A stretch of DNA of 17,837 nucleotides, taken from NCBI GenBank assembly GCA_902548045.1, contig CACCPR010000010.1, positions 1-17,837 of the forward strand. The letters are read 5' to 3'. Under the pieces are notes generated by a model. It did not search any database. It saw nothing but the letters and a program-made list of their open reading frames with translations, and was not told where the DNA came from. This DNA is from an uncultured Pelagibacteraceae bacterium. Lineage in GTDB: Bacteria; Pseudomonadota; Alphaproteobacteria; Pelagibacterales; Pelagibacteraceae. The position numbers and the translations under genes were made by a program. Shown here in pieces: positions 1 through 8,558 of this stretch (the first letter of the stretch is position 1; the number at the start of each line of letters is the position of its first letter).

Positions 1-378
1 GATTGGATAGAAAGACAGAATTTAGATTACAGTCAGTGTTGGGTTTCAGGTTTTTCATTTGGGTCTTTAATTTGTATGCAGCTCATAATGAGAAGACCAG
101 AAGTTAACAACTTTATAGCTGTATCTCCTCAACCAAATGTATATGATTTTTCTTTTTTAGCTCCATGTCCAACTTCAGGTCAGGTAGTATATAGTGAGAA
201 TGACGAGCTGGTAAGTAAAGAAAGTATTAATGAACTAGATAACAGAATAAAAAGTCAAAAGGGTGTCGAAGTAATATTTTCTAAAATTAAAAATTCAAAT
301 CACTTTTTCAAAAATAAAGAAAGAGAACTAACTTCTGAGATAGAAAAATATATTAAAGAAAAGACTGCTCTTATCTAA
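1..378 (+). CDS. Alpha/beta hydrolase, COG2945-like (5' end missing)
   Basis: The reading frame is open from the first base, so this is the last 125 codons of a gene that begins outside the window; the first internal ATG (position 76) is not a credible start because it lies after the active-site serine. Visible residues are the nucleophile elbow G-F-S-F-G (serine codon at 55-57), an acidic loop S-E-N-D-E-L that probably carries the catalytic aspartate, and S-N-H-F-F near the C-terminus that carries the catalytic histidine. The stretch MRRPEV..FIAVSPQPNVYDFSFL matches the small alpha/beta hydrolases of the COG2945 (YpfH/dienelactone hydrolase-like) type as I remember them. The substrate is unknown. 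The stop codon overlaps the stop of convergent anmK by four bases (CTAA). Confidence 0.85.
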   Translation, partial: DWIERQNLDYSQCWVSGFSFGSLICMQLIMRRPEVNNFIAVSPQPNVYDFSFLAPCPTSGQVVYSENDELVSKESINELDNRIKSQKGVEVIFSKIKNSNHFFKNKERELTSEIEKYIKEKTALI

Positions 379-1493
379 TATTTGACAATTTCTCCTCCAG
401 TACAAGGCTTAGAACAACCAGTGGTATTAGGAAAAGATATAGGTAAATTGAGAAGCGATCTTATAGCTAAAAAAGCAAATGCTTGGGACTCGATAAAGTC
501 TCCATTAATTCCATAATTGTCTATATCTTTAATAAGAATATTTTTTGTCATTTTTTTTTTAATTTTTTCAATTAAGGTTTTGTTTTTTCGACCTCCACCA
601 CTAATAAGTATTTTTAAAGATTTAAAAGTAACAGTTCCTAAAATATCTAATATAGACGAGGCTATGCTTTCTGCGGTGAAGCAAGTTAATGTAGTGGCTC
701 CGTCCTCTAAAGAAAGTCCTCTAGCAAAAGAAATATCAAAATCGTTTACGTCAAAGGATCTAGATAAAGGAGAAATCCTAGTAAATAAATCCTGGGCATT
801 TTCAAAAATAATTTCATTTTTGGAACCTTTAGCTGCCAATAAACCGTCCTTATCATATTTGCTTTTAGAGTTTTTTCTTACCCAGGAGTCAATCAAACAA
901 TTTCCTGGTCCAATGTCTTTGCTTTTAAGTTTATTCAACTGACCAGTCCCTGCTATAATTGTTAAATTTGATATACCACCTATATTAAGAATGCATATTG
1001 GAAATTCTAATTTTAGATTATTAGCGATCATTTGATGAAAAATTGGAGCCAGTGGAGCCCCCTCTCCACCGTTGTTAATATCATTTTGTCTAAAATTGTA
1101 GACTAAATTTTTTTGCGTTAGTTGGGAGAGTAATTTGCCATCTCCTAATTGATTTGAAACTTTTTCTTGAGCATTATGGTAAATTGTATGGCCGTGGAAA
1201 CCAATAAGATCAATTTTTTGGTTTTGACTTATTTCCTTGATCGCCTTGGCATGAAATAAAGTAATGTTTCTCTCAAGGTCCTTGATTTCTTTAGAAAGTT
1301 TTTTTAAGTCATTAACTGAGTGTATTTTGTCTTTTAAATCATGGATATTTTGGTAAGTTTCTATATCGTACTCAAAATATTTATCTTTAATTACTTTATA
1401 AGTATTATCTCCATCTGATTGAATAATTGAGGCATCTACGCCATCCCCAGAGGTGCCGCTCATTAAACCTAAAGATGTGAATTCTTTGCTCAT
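375..1493 (-). CDS. anmK: Anhydro-N-acetylmuramic acid kinase
   Basis: AnmK opens the 1,6-anhydro ring of anhydro-MurNAc and phosphorylates it to MurNAc-6-phosphate, recycling cell-wall fragments in the cytoplasm. The 372-residue length is close to the family's usual ~370. Seen motifs are the N-terminal phosphate-binding loop MSGTSGDGVD (residues 11-20), GFHGHT, NIGGISN, DIGPGNCLID (the region of the catalytic aspartate in this family), ILISGGGRKN and the C-terminal SFPNTTG..CTGG block. The ATG gives an N-terminus that runs straight into the first motif. The gene is divergent from tyrS across 55 bases and convergent with the hydrolase. It fits functionally with the PBP1A gene further right, but is not in an operon with it. 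Confidence 0.95.
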   Translation of the reverse strand: MSKEFTSLGLMSGTSGDGVDASIIQSDGDNTYKVIKDKYFEYDIETYQNIHDLKDKIHSVNDLKKLSKEIKDLERNITLFHAKAIKEISQNQKIDLIGFHGHTIYHNAQEKVSNQLGDGKLLSQLTQKNLVYNFRQNDINNGGEGAPLAPIFHQMIANNLKLEFPICILNIGGISNLTIIAGTGQLNKLKSKDIGPGNCLIDSWVRKNSKSKYDKDGLLAAKGSKNEIIFENAQDLFTRISPLSRSFDVNDFDISFARGLSLEDGATTLTCFTAESIASSILDILGTVTFKSLKILISGGGRKNKTLIEKIKKKMTKNILIKDIDNYGINGDFIESQAFAFLAIRSLLNLPISFPNTTGCSKPCTGGEIVKY

Positions 1494-1520
1494 ATTTTTA
1501 TTTATTTATAATAATATTTG

Positions 1521-1526
1521 TATAAT
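1521..1526 (+). promoter_or_regulatory. tyrS: Candidate -10 box for tyrS (TATAAT)
   Basis: A perfect TATAAT lies 22 bases before the tyrS ATG in the 55-base gap between anmK and tyrS and is preceded directly by TG. No TTGACA-like -35 element is visible at 16-18 bases upstream, where the sequence is almost pure A/T. In such AT-rich DNA a single hexamer is weak evidence; the position is the main support. No clear minus-strand promoter for anmK could be told apart from the A/T background. Confidence 0.45.
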
Positions 1527-1548
1527 AGTGGATTACACGAATTGTTCT

Positions 1549-2790
1549 ATGAAAAATGCCTTTTTGCAAGAGATGCAGTCGCGTGGATATCTAAATCAAT
1601 GTACAGATTTAGATAAATTAGATGACATTTGTAATAAACAATCAATAAACGCCTATATTGGATTTGATTGCACAGCAGCTAGCCTTCACGTTGGAAGTTT
1701 ATTGCAAATAATGGTTTTAAAATTAATGCAAAAACACGGTCATCGCCCTATAGTATTATTAGGTGGAGGCACAACACTTATTGGAGATCCATCAGGTAAA
1801 GATTCAACTAGAAAAATTTTAAATCATAAAGAAATAAAAAAGAATATAAAAAATATCAAAAAAGTTTTTAATAAGATTTTAAATACTTCGAACAAAAAAA
1901 CTAAACCGATATTTGTCGATAATTATAATTGGTTGGCAAAATTAAATTATATAGAGTTTTTAAGAAACATAGGAAAACATTTTACAATAAATAAAATGCT
2001 TACTTTTGAAAGTGTTAAGCTTAGATTAGAGAGGGAACAATCATTAAGTTATATGGAATTTAATTATATGATTTTACAGGCTTATGATTTCTATCAACTT
2101 TTTAAAAATAAAAAATGTATTTTACAAATTGGAGGTTCAGATCAATGGGGGAATATCGTTAATGGTGTTGAATTGATTAGAAGAATTTTAAAAAAAGAGT
2201 CTTACGGTCTCACTACCCCTCTAATAACCTTAGCTTCTGGAGCTAAGATGGGTAAAACTGAAAAAGGGGCAGTTTGGTTAAATTCTGATTTATTTTCTCC
2301 TTATGATTATTGGCAATTTTGGAGGAACACAGACGACAAAGATGTAAAAAATTTCTTAAAGTTTTTTACAGAAATAAGTTCAAAAAAAATAGATATTCTT
2401 ACAAATAACGAAACAAATATAAATAATTTAAAAATTTTACTTGCTAATGAAGCAACAAAAATTCTTCATGGCAAGGCTGCAGCAGAAAAATCAGAAAAAA
2501 CAGCTAAAGAAACTTTTGAAGTTGGTGGTATAGGAAAAGAACTTCCGGAAATCAAGATTAAAGAGAACGATATAAAGAAAGGTATTCAAGTAGTTGATTT
2601 ACTTTCATCTTATAAAATTTTATCTTCTAAAAGTGAGGCTAGAAGAGCAATAAAAGGCAAAGCGATCAAATTAAATAACGAGACTCTCATTGAAGATAAT
2701 AAAATTATTAACATTAGTGACTTTAAAAAAGATAAAATTTTAAAAATTTCATTCGGCAAGAAAAAGCATTATCTAGTAAAAATTATTTAG
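1549..2790 (+). CDS. tyrS: Tyrosyl-tRNA synthetase
   Basis: Class I aminoacyl-tRNA synthetase that charges tRNA-Tyr with tyrosine in the cytoplasm. With this start the protein has 413 residues, in the normal bacterial range. The HIGH-type motif is HVGS (residues 47-50) after YIGFDCTAASL, the tyrosine pocket shows QAYDFYQL and GGSDQWGN, and the KMSKS loop is KMGKT (233-237) in the GAKMGKTEKGAVWLN context seen in alphaproteobacterial TyrS. A C-terminal S4 RNA-binding domain covers about 345-410. The frame stays open upstream to 1453, but that extension runs into anmK and adds a hydrophobic 32-residue leader unlike any TyrS, so the ATG at 1549 was chosen. No Shine-Dalgarno is seen. The 3' end overlaps the convergent AsmA-like gene by eight bases. 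Confidence 0.96.
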   Translation: MKNAFLQEMQSRGYLNQCTDLDKLDDICNKQSINAYIGFDCTAASLHVGSLLQIMVLKLMQKHGHRPIVLLGGGTTLIGDPSGKDSTRKILNHKEIKKNIKNIKKVFNKILNTSNKKTKPIFVDNYNWLAKLNYIEFLRNIGKHFTINKMLTFESVKLRLEREQSLSYMEFNYMILQAYDFYQLFKNKKCILQIGGSDQWGNIVNGVELIRRILKKESYGLTTPLITLASGAKMGKTEKGAVWLNSDLFSPYDYWQFWRNTDDKDVKNFLKFFTEISSKKIDILTNNETNINNLKILLANEATKILHGKAAAEKSEKTAKETFEVGGIGKELPEIKIKENDIKKGIQVVDLLSSYKILSSKSEARRAIKGKAIKLNNETLIEDNKIINISDFKKDKILKISFGKKKHYLVKII

Positions 2791-4975
2791 GTTTTTTTGA
2801 TCTCTCTAAAGCTTTAGTTATAAAGCGAGGTGTAAGAGTTTTTATCGGATTAATTGAAGTTTTGATGTTACCTGGCATTCCTTTCATTTTAAAACTAACT
2901 CCAAATAAACCCTCTCCAACTTCTTTAGGTATAATTATGTCACCAATAATAGGTATTTTTGATAAAAATTTATTTAAGTTTTTTGCTGGAACAAGAGTTC
3001 CTCTTAGACTGGTTAGTCCATTATTTTCTTTATAACCCTCCATTAGAACAGAGATGCTAGGACCTACAGCATACAGTTCATTTAATTTAATGAATCCATT
3101 ATTATTTGTCATTTTAATATCAATTTTATCGAAGGATAAACCTTCTCCTTCTGCCAAATCTGCAAGTCCCGCAAAATCAGCGAGTGACAAAAGTTTTACA
3201 ACACCTGGAGCATTAATTAATTTGAAATTTTCAATGACTAAATTTGAAGTAGAGTTATTATTTTCAATGATAGAAGTAAATATCAATACACCTCCGGATA
3301 AACCTTTGAAAAAATTGTACTCAGAAAGTAAAGGTTGAGGTAAATCTGAGTATATTTCCAAATATTTTTTGTTACTTTTTTTATCATTTTTCATCGATAT
3401 ATCTAAAAATTTATTATTTCCAAAATCACCTTTAGAGGTAATCTTCACAAATTTCCCATTTTGAATAACCCCCAATAACTTAAAATTTGTTAATTTTTTA
3501 GATAAAGGAGTTGTGATATTCTGTAAATTGATATCAATATCTTTGTTGATTTTTTTAAAAATATTGTTTTTTGAAGGCTGATTTAATATTTTACTTAAAT
3601 TTTTTGCATCATATTTATTCCCAGAAATTTTAATTATTTTCCCAAAATTTATAACAAAATCATTATTCAATTTTTCTTTATTGTAAGTCTTAATTTGAAT
3701 CTTTTTTAGCGCAGTAAAATTTTTTTTATTTATTTTGAGATTATCAATTAAAATTAAATTTTTACTCTCTTGATATTTAAATTTGTTGAAAAAAATTAAG
3801 TCTTTTTTTGTTGTAAAATCAGTAGAAATTTTGGCTATAGTTTGTTTATTTTTTTTGTAATTAATTATATCTATATAAAGTTCTTCAGTAAAATCAAAAT
3901 CTAATTCAATTTTTGAAAGTTGATTCGATAGATTATTTTTAAAGTAAAAACTTTGAAAATTATTTTTATTTAAACTGTATTTACCTTTTGCTTCAACGCT
4001 ATTTTTTTTTTCTGAATTATATTTAGAATTTAAAGAAACATTTTTAAAACTGAGATCATTCACATCTTTTTTTAATAAAAAACTATTAAAGGGTTTTTTT
4101 GGATTAAGGGATAACTGACTGATGTTCCCTTTATTGCTATACTTGTAGTTCGTTACTTTAAGAGTATTGTCAAAAGAAATATCGATGAAATGATCTATAT
4201 TAGCCATTAAGTTTAACTCTTCTTTTTTAAATTCAAAATTTTTGATAAAAGTCAAATAATTTTCTATATTTTTTTTGTTTATTTTAATTTCTGAGTTAAA
4301 ATCTGACTTAATAGATATTTTTTCTTTTTTTTGGATTTGTAAATGTCCGTTTTTTATCAAAATGCCGTCTGTATCACTCTTTACATTTTTAATAAGTATA
4401 TCAGTAGAGTCCGCAAAAAAATTAAAGCTTGCGTTTTTTACTTGTAAGTTATTTATGAGATTTACTTCCATCTCTTTAACTTCCCCTTTAGCTATAAAAG
4501 TTTCTATTTTTTGATTATTATTTAAATAAAATTCAATTTCAGTAATTAATTTACCCTTCTTTACTTTGTTATTAATAAAGCTATTTAAACTTGAAGGTTT
4601 TGTTTTTACCAAAATTGTTTTTAACTTCTCGACATTAAGTTCACCCGAAAGAACTTTAATCTTGTTTATTTTGTTTTCTTTTTTAATAAGAGCTGTTAAA
4701 TCTAAATAAATTCTAATATTTTTTATTGGTATATTTAAATTTTTAAATTTCAATTTTGGATCATTTGTAACTAAATATAAACTAAGATTTTTAATATCAA
4801 ATTTAAATTTGATTGTTTTTAAATTTAAAGAAATATTTTTATTATTTTCATTGACTTTGTTATAGATAATATTATTAAATTTGCTGGTCTCATAGCCTGT
4901 AGTCGACAGCATAGCTATTAAAAAAATAAATCCTGATATTAAAAGCAATATTGAAATAAAAAATATTTTTTTCAT
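2783..4975 (-). CDS. AsmA-like / DUF3971-type envelope protein
   Basis: A 730-residue protein with one N-terminal membrane segment (about residues 4-25, a signal anchor) followed by a long, Lys/Asn-rich beta-type region facing the periplasm. The recognisable part is the C-terminal AsmA-like region from about 502 to 715, with GGVLIF, the helix VVKLLSLADFAGLADLAEGEG, and the ending VGEGLFGVSFKMKG..GNIKTSINPIKTLTPRFI, typical of alphaproteobacterial AsmA-like proteins. By family analogy (AsmA, YhdP, TamB) it may take part in lipid transport or outer-membrane homeostasis; this is inference. The middle is poorly conserved to my eye. Its ATG overlaps the prfB stop in a TAATG, so it is probably translationally coupled to RF2 synthesis and is the last gene of the mrcA-prfB transcript. 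Confidence 0.8.
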   Translation of the reverse strand: MKKIFFISILLLISGFIFLIAMLSTTGYETSKFNNIIYNKVNENNKNISLNLKTIKFKFDIKNLSLYLVTNDPKLKFKNLNIPIKNIRIYLDLTALIKKENKINKIKVLSGELNVEKLKTILVKTKPSSLNSFINNKVKKGKLITEIEFYLNNNQKIETFIAKGEVKEMEVNLINNLQVKNASFNFFADSTDILIKNVKSDTDGILIKNGHLQIQKKEKISIKSDFNSEIKINKKNIENYLTFIKNFEFKKEELNLMANIDHFIDISFDNTLKVTNYKYSNKGNISQLSLNPKKPFNSFLLKKDVNDLSFKNVSLNSKYNSEKKNSVEAKGKYSLNKNNFQSFYFKNNLSNQLSKIELDFDFTEELYIDIINYKKNKQTIAKISTDFTTKKDLIFFNKFKYQESKNLILIDNLKINKKNFTALKKIQIKTYNKEKLNNDFVINFGKIIKISGNKYDAKNLSKILNQPSKNNIFKKINKDIDINLQNITTPLSKKLTNFKLLGVIQNGKFVKITSKGDFGNNKFLDISMKNDKKSNKKYLEIYSDLPQPLLSEYNFFKGLSGGVLIFTSIIENNNSTSNLVIENFKLINAPGVVKLLSLADFAGLADLAEGEGLSFDKIDIKMTNNNGFIKLNELYAVGPSISVLMEGYKENNGLTSLRGTLVPAKNLNKFLSKIPIIGDIIIPKEVGEGLFGVSFKMKGMPGNIKTSINPIKTLTPRFITKALERSKKPK

Positions 4976-6064
4976 TATCTGTTCACTATTCCGGCTTCAA
5001 TAAATTGATCAATATTACCATCTAATACATCAGAAGGATTTGAGTTTTCTACTTTATTTCTTAAATCTTTCACCAATTGATAGGGTTGTAGGACATATGA
5101 TCTTATTTGGTGCCCCCATCCAATATCTGTTTTTGAACTTATTTCTTTTTGATTTTCTTTTTCTCTTTTTTGCATTTCATATTCATACAGCCTGGCTTTT
5201 AACATTTTGTAGCAAGTTTCTTTATTTTTATGTTGAGATCTCTCATTTTGACATTGGACGACAATTTTTGTTGGAATGTGTGTTATTCTAACTGCACTGT
5301 CAGTTGTATTAACGTGCTGTCCACCAGCTCCACTTGACCTATAAGTGTCAATTCTTAAATCTTTTTCATCAATAGTTATTTTTACTGTTTCATCAATAGC
5401 TGGATATACCCAAACACTTGCAAAACTTGTATGTCTTCGTGCCCCGCTGTCAAAAGGGGATATTCTTACTAATCTATGAACTCCGGATTCTGCTCTCATC
5501 AAACCATAAAGATAATCTCCATCAACTTTTAAAGTCGACGATTTTATTCCTGCTTCATCTCCTTTATGTTCACTGATGACTTCATATTTAAATTTTTTTT
5601 TATCAAACCACTTTAAATACATTCTTCTTAACATATCAGCCCAATCTTGGCTTTCGGTTCCTCCAGCTCCTGCATGTATTTCAAGGTAAATATTAAAATC
5701 ATCATTTTCTCCAGATAGAAAACAATTAATTTCAATTTTTTTGCTTACTTTTATTAGTTGATCAATCTTATCCTCACAATCTTTTAAAATTTCCTCATTT
5801 TTTTCTTCTTGAGCTAGATTGTGTAAATCTTTTAAGTTAACTACGTCATCCGAGGTTTTTTTATAGGAATTTAATATGTCCTCAAAAATTTTTTTTTCTT
5901 TGACAGTTTTTTTAACTTTTGTCTTATCTTTCCAGAAGTCTTCTTTTAATAAAGTTTTTTCAATGTGAATAAGCTTTGATTTAACATCTTTTTTTTCAAA
6001 GATACCCCCTAATATTTTTAAGGGTTTTTTCAACTTGTAGAAATTTATTTTCAAAACTTTGCAT
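4975..6064 (-). CDS. prfB: Peptide chain release factor 2, with programmed +1 frameshift
   Basis: RF2 ends translation at UGA and UAA. The coding region is read in two frames. Zero frame starts with the ATG at 6064-6062 (MQSFENKFLQVEKTLKNI, then R-G-Y-L) and meets TGA at 5998-5996. Skipping the T at 5998 joins it to the long frame (EKKDVKSKL...), giving 22 + 340 = 362 residues, against 365 in E. coli. RF2 hallmarks are the SPF tripeptide in VRISPFDSGARRH, which reads UGA, and the GGQ motif in SSGAGGQHVNTTDSAVR, which acts in the peptidyl-transferase centre. An ATG at 6054 in the long frame would give 359 residues without a shift, but its N-terminus (MKINFYKLKKPLKILGG) is unlike RF2 and ignores the recoding site. 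The chosen ATG forms TAATG with the mrcA stop; the gene's own stop forms TAATG with the AsmA-like gene. Confidence 0.95.
5996..6010 (-). promoter_or_regulatory. prfB: RF2 programmed +1 frameshift site
   Basis: On the minus strand the bases read AGG GGG TAT CTT TGA. This is the classical RF2 autoregulation signal: an internal anti-Shine-Dalgarno pairing sequence AGGGGG, three bases of spacing, a slippery CTT (leucine) and an in-frame UGA stop at codon 23. In known RF2 genes, scarce RF2 makes the ribosome pause on UGA and slip +1 to UUU, so full-length RF2 is made only when needed. The sequence and spacing match the E. coli site as I recall it; the base after TGA is A here instead of C. Confidence 0.95.
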
Positions 6065-8412
6065 TAATAAAATTGCCTATACTTTATAAGTTTATCATAA
6101 CTACTTATAGAAATTAATTTGTTATTATCTATATTGTTAATATCTTTTACTTTTAAAGCTTCTACTATAGTATTTTTGTTTCCAAATGAAGATTTAAGTC
6201 CTGTGTCATAATTTAATGAAGTAAGGTATATACCTTCAGGAATTTTAAATTCCTTGAAATCTTCTTTAAAAAGTGCGTTAGCAACAAAATCTTTAAAAAT
6301 TGGTAAAGCAGCCTTCGAGCCCGTCTCATACTTTCCTAAGGTTTTTGGCTGATCAAAACCTATATAAACGCCAATAACTAAATCTGATGTGAAGCCAATA
6401 AACCAGGCATCAAAATTATTATTTGTCGTACCTGTTTTACCTGCTATTGGTACTTTCAAATCTTTCAATTTTTTTCCAGTGCCTCTTATTACTACTCCTT
6501 CTAAAATTGAAGTCATCTGATAAGCAGTCTCTTCACTAAATACCTGTTCATTGTCTAATTTTATAAAAGGATATATCTCTGAGTCATGTGAAAATTTATC
6601 ACAACCAACACATCTTTTGTTAGTTAATTTAAAAATAGTTTTACCTCTTCTATCCTGAATTCTGCTAATTAAATTTGGTGAAATTTTTTTTCCACCATTA
6701 GCGAACGAAGCATAAGCTGAGGTTAGGCTCAGTAAAGAGGTTTCTGCGGATCCAAGTGAAACTGATAGAAGTTCTGGAATATCGTTATATATATTTAGTT
6801 TATTTGATAATTCTAAAATTTTATTTAAACCAAGTGCATTTGCTATTCTAACTGTCATTAAATTTCTAGAGTACTCTATCCCCTTTCTTAATGTTGAAGG
6901 TCCATAAAATTTTTTTCCGTAATTTTCTGGTTTCCAATCTTTTAGTCCTACTCCCTGGCTTTCTACAAATGGAGCGTCTAATATTATTGAATTAGGTGAA
7001 TATCCATTCTCTAACGCAGCAGCGTAAACTATCGGTTTAAAAGCTGATCCAGGTTGTCTTTTTGCTTGGGTCACTCTATTAAATTCACTTGACTTAAAAT
7101 TAAATCCTCCGACTAATGCTTTTACATCTCCAGAGTAAGGGTTTATTACAACAATTCCACCGTTTACTTTGGGATATTGTTTTAGATCCCAAACATCATT
7201 TTTTTCTTTAACTAAAATGATGTCTCCAATTTTAAATCGATCAAATATATTTTTTTTAGTAGGAATGGCCCATTTAAGTTTTTGAATAGAAATATTATTT
7301 TCAATACCTTTTAATGTTTTAAAAGTTAATCCGTAATCATTAACTTTTATAATTTCTGCTTTTTTCCAATTTAATGTTGGGTCTATTTTGATATTTTTAA
7401 TTTTTTTTTTCCAATTTTTATCTCTTAGTTTATTTGTTATTGCGCCTCTCCAGCCATTTCTTCTATCATATTCTTCTATACCTTTTCTTAATGATTTAAT
7501 TGCTTGAATTTGATAACTAATATCTAAAGGAGTTTTAATAGATAATCCTTCGGAGTAAAGTTTTTTAAATCCATATCTCTCGTTAATAGACCTTCGAACT
7601 TCTTCGGTATAAGAATTAGCTTCATTAAGAATCTCTATTTTTCTCCTTTTTAATTTAATCTTAGAATTTTTAAATTTTTCAAATTCTTTTTTTGAAATGT
7701 AATTATTATCTTTAAGATTTTTAAGCACCAAATTTCTTCTAAACTTTGCAACTTCAGGATATTTAAATGGATCGTATTTACTTGGTGCTTTTGGTAAAGC
7801 TGCCAGTAATGAAGCCTCTACATAATTAAGATCTTTAACTGACTTGTCAAAGTATTCTAAACTTGCTGCTGCAATTCCATAGGTGCCTTGGCCCAAATAA
7901 ATTTGATTTAAGTATAATTCTATAATCCTTTCCTTTGAATAAGCTCGCTCAATTCTAAAAGCTAAAATTGCCTCCTTAATTTTTCTGTTTAAAGAGACCT
8001 CATTTGTTAATAAAAAATTTTTAGCCACTTGTTGAGTTATAGTTGAAGCTCCCTCTAATCTTTTATTGGCATTAATGTTTTTTATGTTTTTAATTAAAGC
8101 TCTTAAAATTCCTTTAGCATCAACACCTGGGTGATTAAAAAAATTTTTATCTTCAGCAGATAGAAATGAATTAATTACCTTTTTTGGAATAGACTCATAT
8201 GGAATAAATAACCTTTTTTCTATAGCGTATTCTGCTATCAATTTTCCATCATTTGAATACACTCTGCTAGAAATTGGAGGCTGATAATTTGAGAGTTTTT
8301 TATAATCTGGTAACCCAATTGAAAAATACCATAAGGTAGAAAACGCAAAAAATAAGCAGACTAAAGCAAAAATTATAAAAAATTTTACTGAAAAATTTAG
8401 AAATTTAAACAT
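6064..8412 (-). CDS. mrcA: Penicillin-binding protein 1A (bifunctional transglycosylase/transpeptidase)
   Basis: Class A PBP that polymerises glycan strands and cross-links peptides on the periplasmic side of the inner membrane. The 782-residue protein has a short cytoplasmic start and one membrane anchor (about 10-32). The GT51 domain shows EDKNFFNHPG (catalytic Glu87), GASTITQQVAKN (121-132) and ERIIELYLNQIYLGQG (161-176). A PBP1A-type OB insert lies around 320-415. The transpeptidase has S-A-F-K (nucleophile Ser456, Lys459), S-R-N (515-517) and K-T-G-T (659-662). A CxxC pair (601-604) lies in the transpeptidase domain. All catalytic residues seem present. The gene starts the mrcA-prfB-AsmA-like chain, is divergent from rne over 146 bases, and its TAA shares one base with the prfB ATG. 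Confidence 0.96.
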   Translation of the reverse strand: MFKFLNFSVKFFIIFALVCLFFAFSTLWYFSIGLPDYKKLSNYQPPISSRVYSNDGKLIAEYAIEKRLFIPYESIPKKVINSFLSAEDKNFFNHPGVDAKGILRALIKNIKNINANKRLEGASTITQQVAKNFLLTNEVSLNRKIKEAILAFRIERAYSKERIIELYLNQIYLGQGTYGIAAASLEYFDKSVKDLNYVEASLLAALPKAPSKYDPFKYPEVAKFRRNLVLKNLKDNNYISKKEFEKFKNSKIKLKRRKIEILNEANSYTEEVRRSINERYGFKKLYSEGLSIKTPLDISYQIQAIKSLRKGIEEYDRRNGWRGAITNKLRDKNWKKKIKNIKIDPTLNWKKAEIIKVNDYGLTFKTLKGIENNISIQKLKWAIPTKKNIFDRFKIGDIILVKEKNDVWDLKQYPKVNGGIVVINPYSGDVKALVGGFNFKSSEFNRVTQAKRQPGSAFKPIVYAAALENGYSPNSIILDAPFVESQGVGLKDWKPENYGKKFYGPSTLRKGIEYSRNLMTVRIANALGLNKILELSNKLNIYNDIPELLSVSLGSAETSLLSLTSAYASFANGGKKISPNLISRIQDRRGKTIFKLTNKRCVGCDKFSHDSEIYPFIKLDNEQVFSEETAYQMTSILEGVVIRGTGKKLKDLKVPIAGKTGTTNNNFDAWFIGFTSDLVIGVYIGFDQPKTLGKYETGSKAALPIFKDFVANALFKEDFKEFKIPEGIYLTSLNYDTGLKSSFGNKNTIVEALKVKDINNIDNNKLISISSYDKLIKYRQFY

Positions 8413-8463
8413 CTTAAATATATTAATGCATAAAATTTGGCTATCTTAGGGCATCAAAAAGTT

Positions 8464-8469
8464 ATTATA
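8464..8469 (-). promoter_or_regulatory. mrcA: Candidate -10 box for mrcA (TATAAT on minus strand)
   Basis: The plus-strand ATTATA reads TATAAT on the minus strand, with its nearest base 51 bases upstream of the mrcA ATG, inside the 146-base gap shared with rne. No convincing -35 hexamer is seen. It would be the promoter of the mrcA-prfB-AsmA-like unit. Together with the plus-strand box at 8492 it would make a back-to-back promoter pair separated by 22 bases, in which each -10 lies in the other's -35 region. Support is positional only. Confidence 0.4.
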
Positions 8470-8491
8470 GGTGCATTTGGGCAGAAAATTG

Positions 8492-8497
8492 TATAAT
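8492..8497 (+). promoter_or_regulatory. rne: Candidate -10 box for rne (TATAAT)
   Basis: A perfect TATAAT follows TTG (TTG-TATAAT) and would start a transcript near 8504, leaving a leader of about 55 bases before the rne ATG. That leader shows no strong hairpin, unlike the long autoregulatory rne leader of E. coli. No TTGACA-like -35 is present at the usual distance. A plausible ribosome binding site AAAAGGA (8541-8547) lies 11 bases before the ATG and is one of the few clear Shine-Dalgarno sequences in the window. Confidence 0.45.
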
Positions 8498-8558
8498 ATT
8501 TAATTATGACAAATTACGTTTTTACAAAATTCAACAGATTAAAAGGAATTCACCTAAA

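Noticed and set aside
551..560. Run of 10 T within anmK (and a run of 11 A at 10337-10347 in rne) as possible frameshift or slippage sites
   Set aside because: Both genes stay in one frame with family-typical sequence on both sides in anmK and a consistent Lys-rich tail in rne, so no frameshift needs to be invoked.
517..942. Open frame of 141 codons on the plus strand inside anmK
   Set aside because: It is antisense to a clearly recognised gene, has no family resemblance and no start signal; long antisense frames are common in AT-rich coding DNA.
1453..1548. Upstream extension of tyrS by 32 codons
   Set aside because: It overlaps the start of anmK, encodes a hydrophobic leader unlike TyrS, and leaves no room for the promoter; the ATG at 1549 gives a normal TyrS N-terminus.
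2790..2830. T-rich run after the tyrS stop as an intrinsic terminator
   Set aside because: No stable GC-containing hairpin precedes the T run; it is simply the start of the Lys-rich antisense coding end of the AsmA-like gene.
2783..4975. AsmA-like gene as a novel or transferred gene because of its poor conservation
   Set aside because: The C-terminal AsmA-like region is clear, and base composition and codon style match the neighbours.
6008..6025. Possible hairpin ACCCUU/GGGGGU just upstream of the prfB slip site
   Set aside because: The arms would be covered by the translating ribosome at the time of slipping, two pairs are G-U, and known RF2 sites need no such structure.
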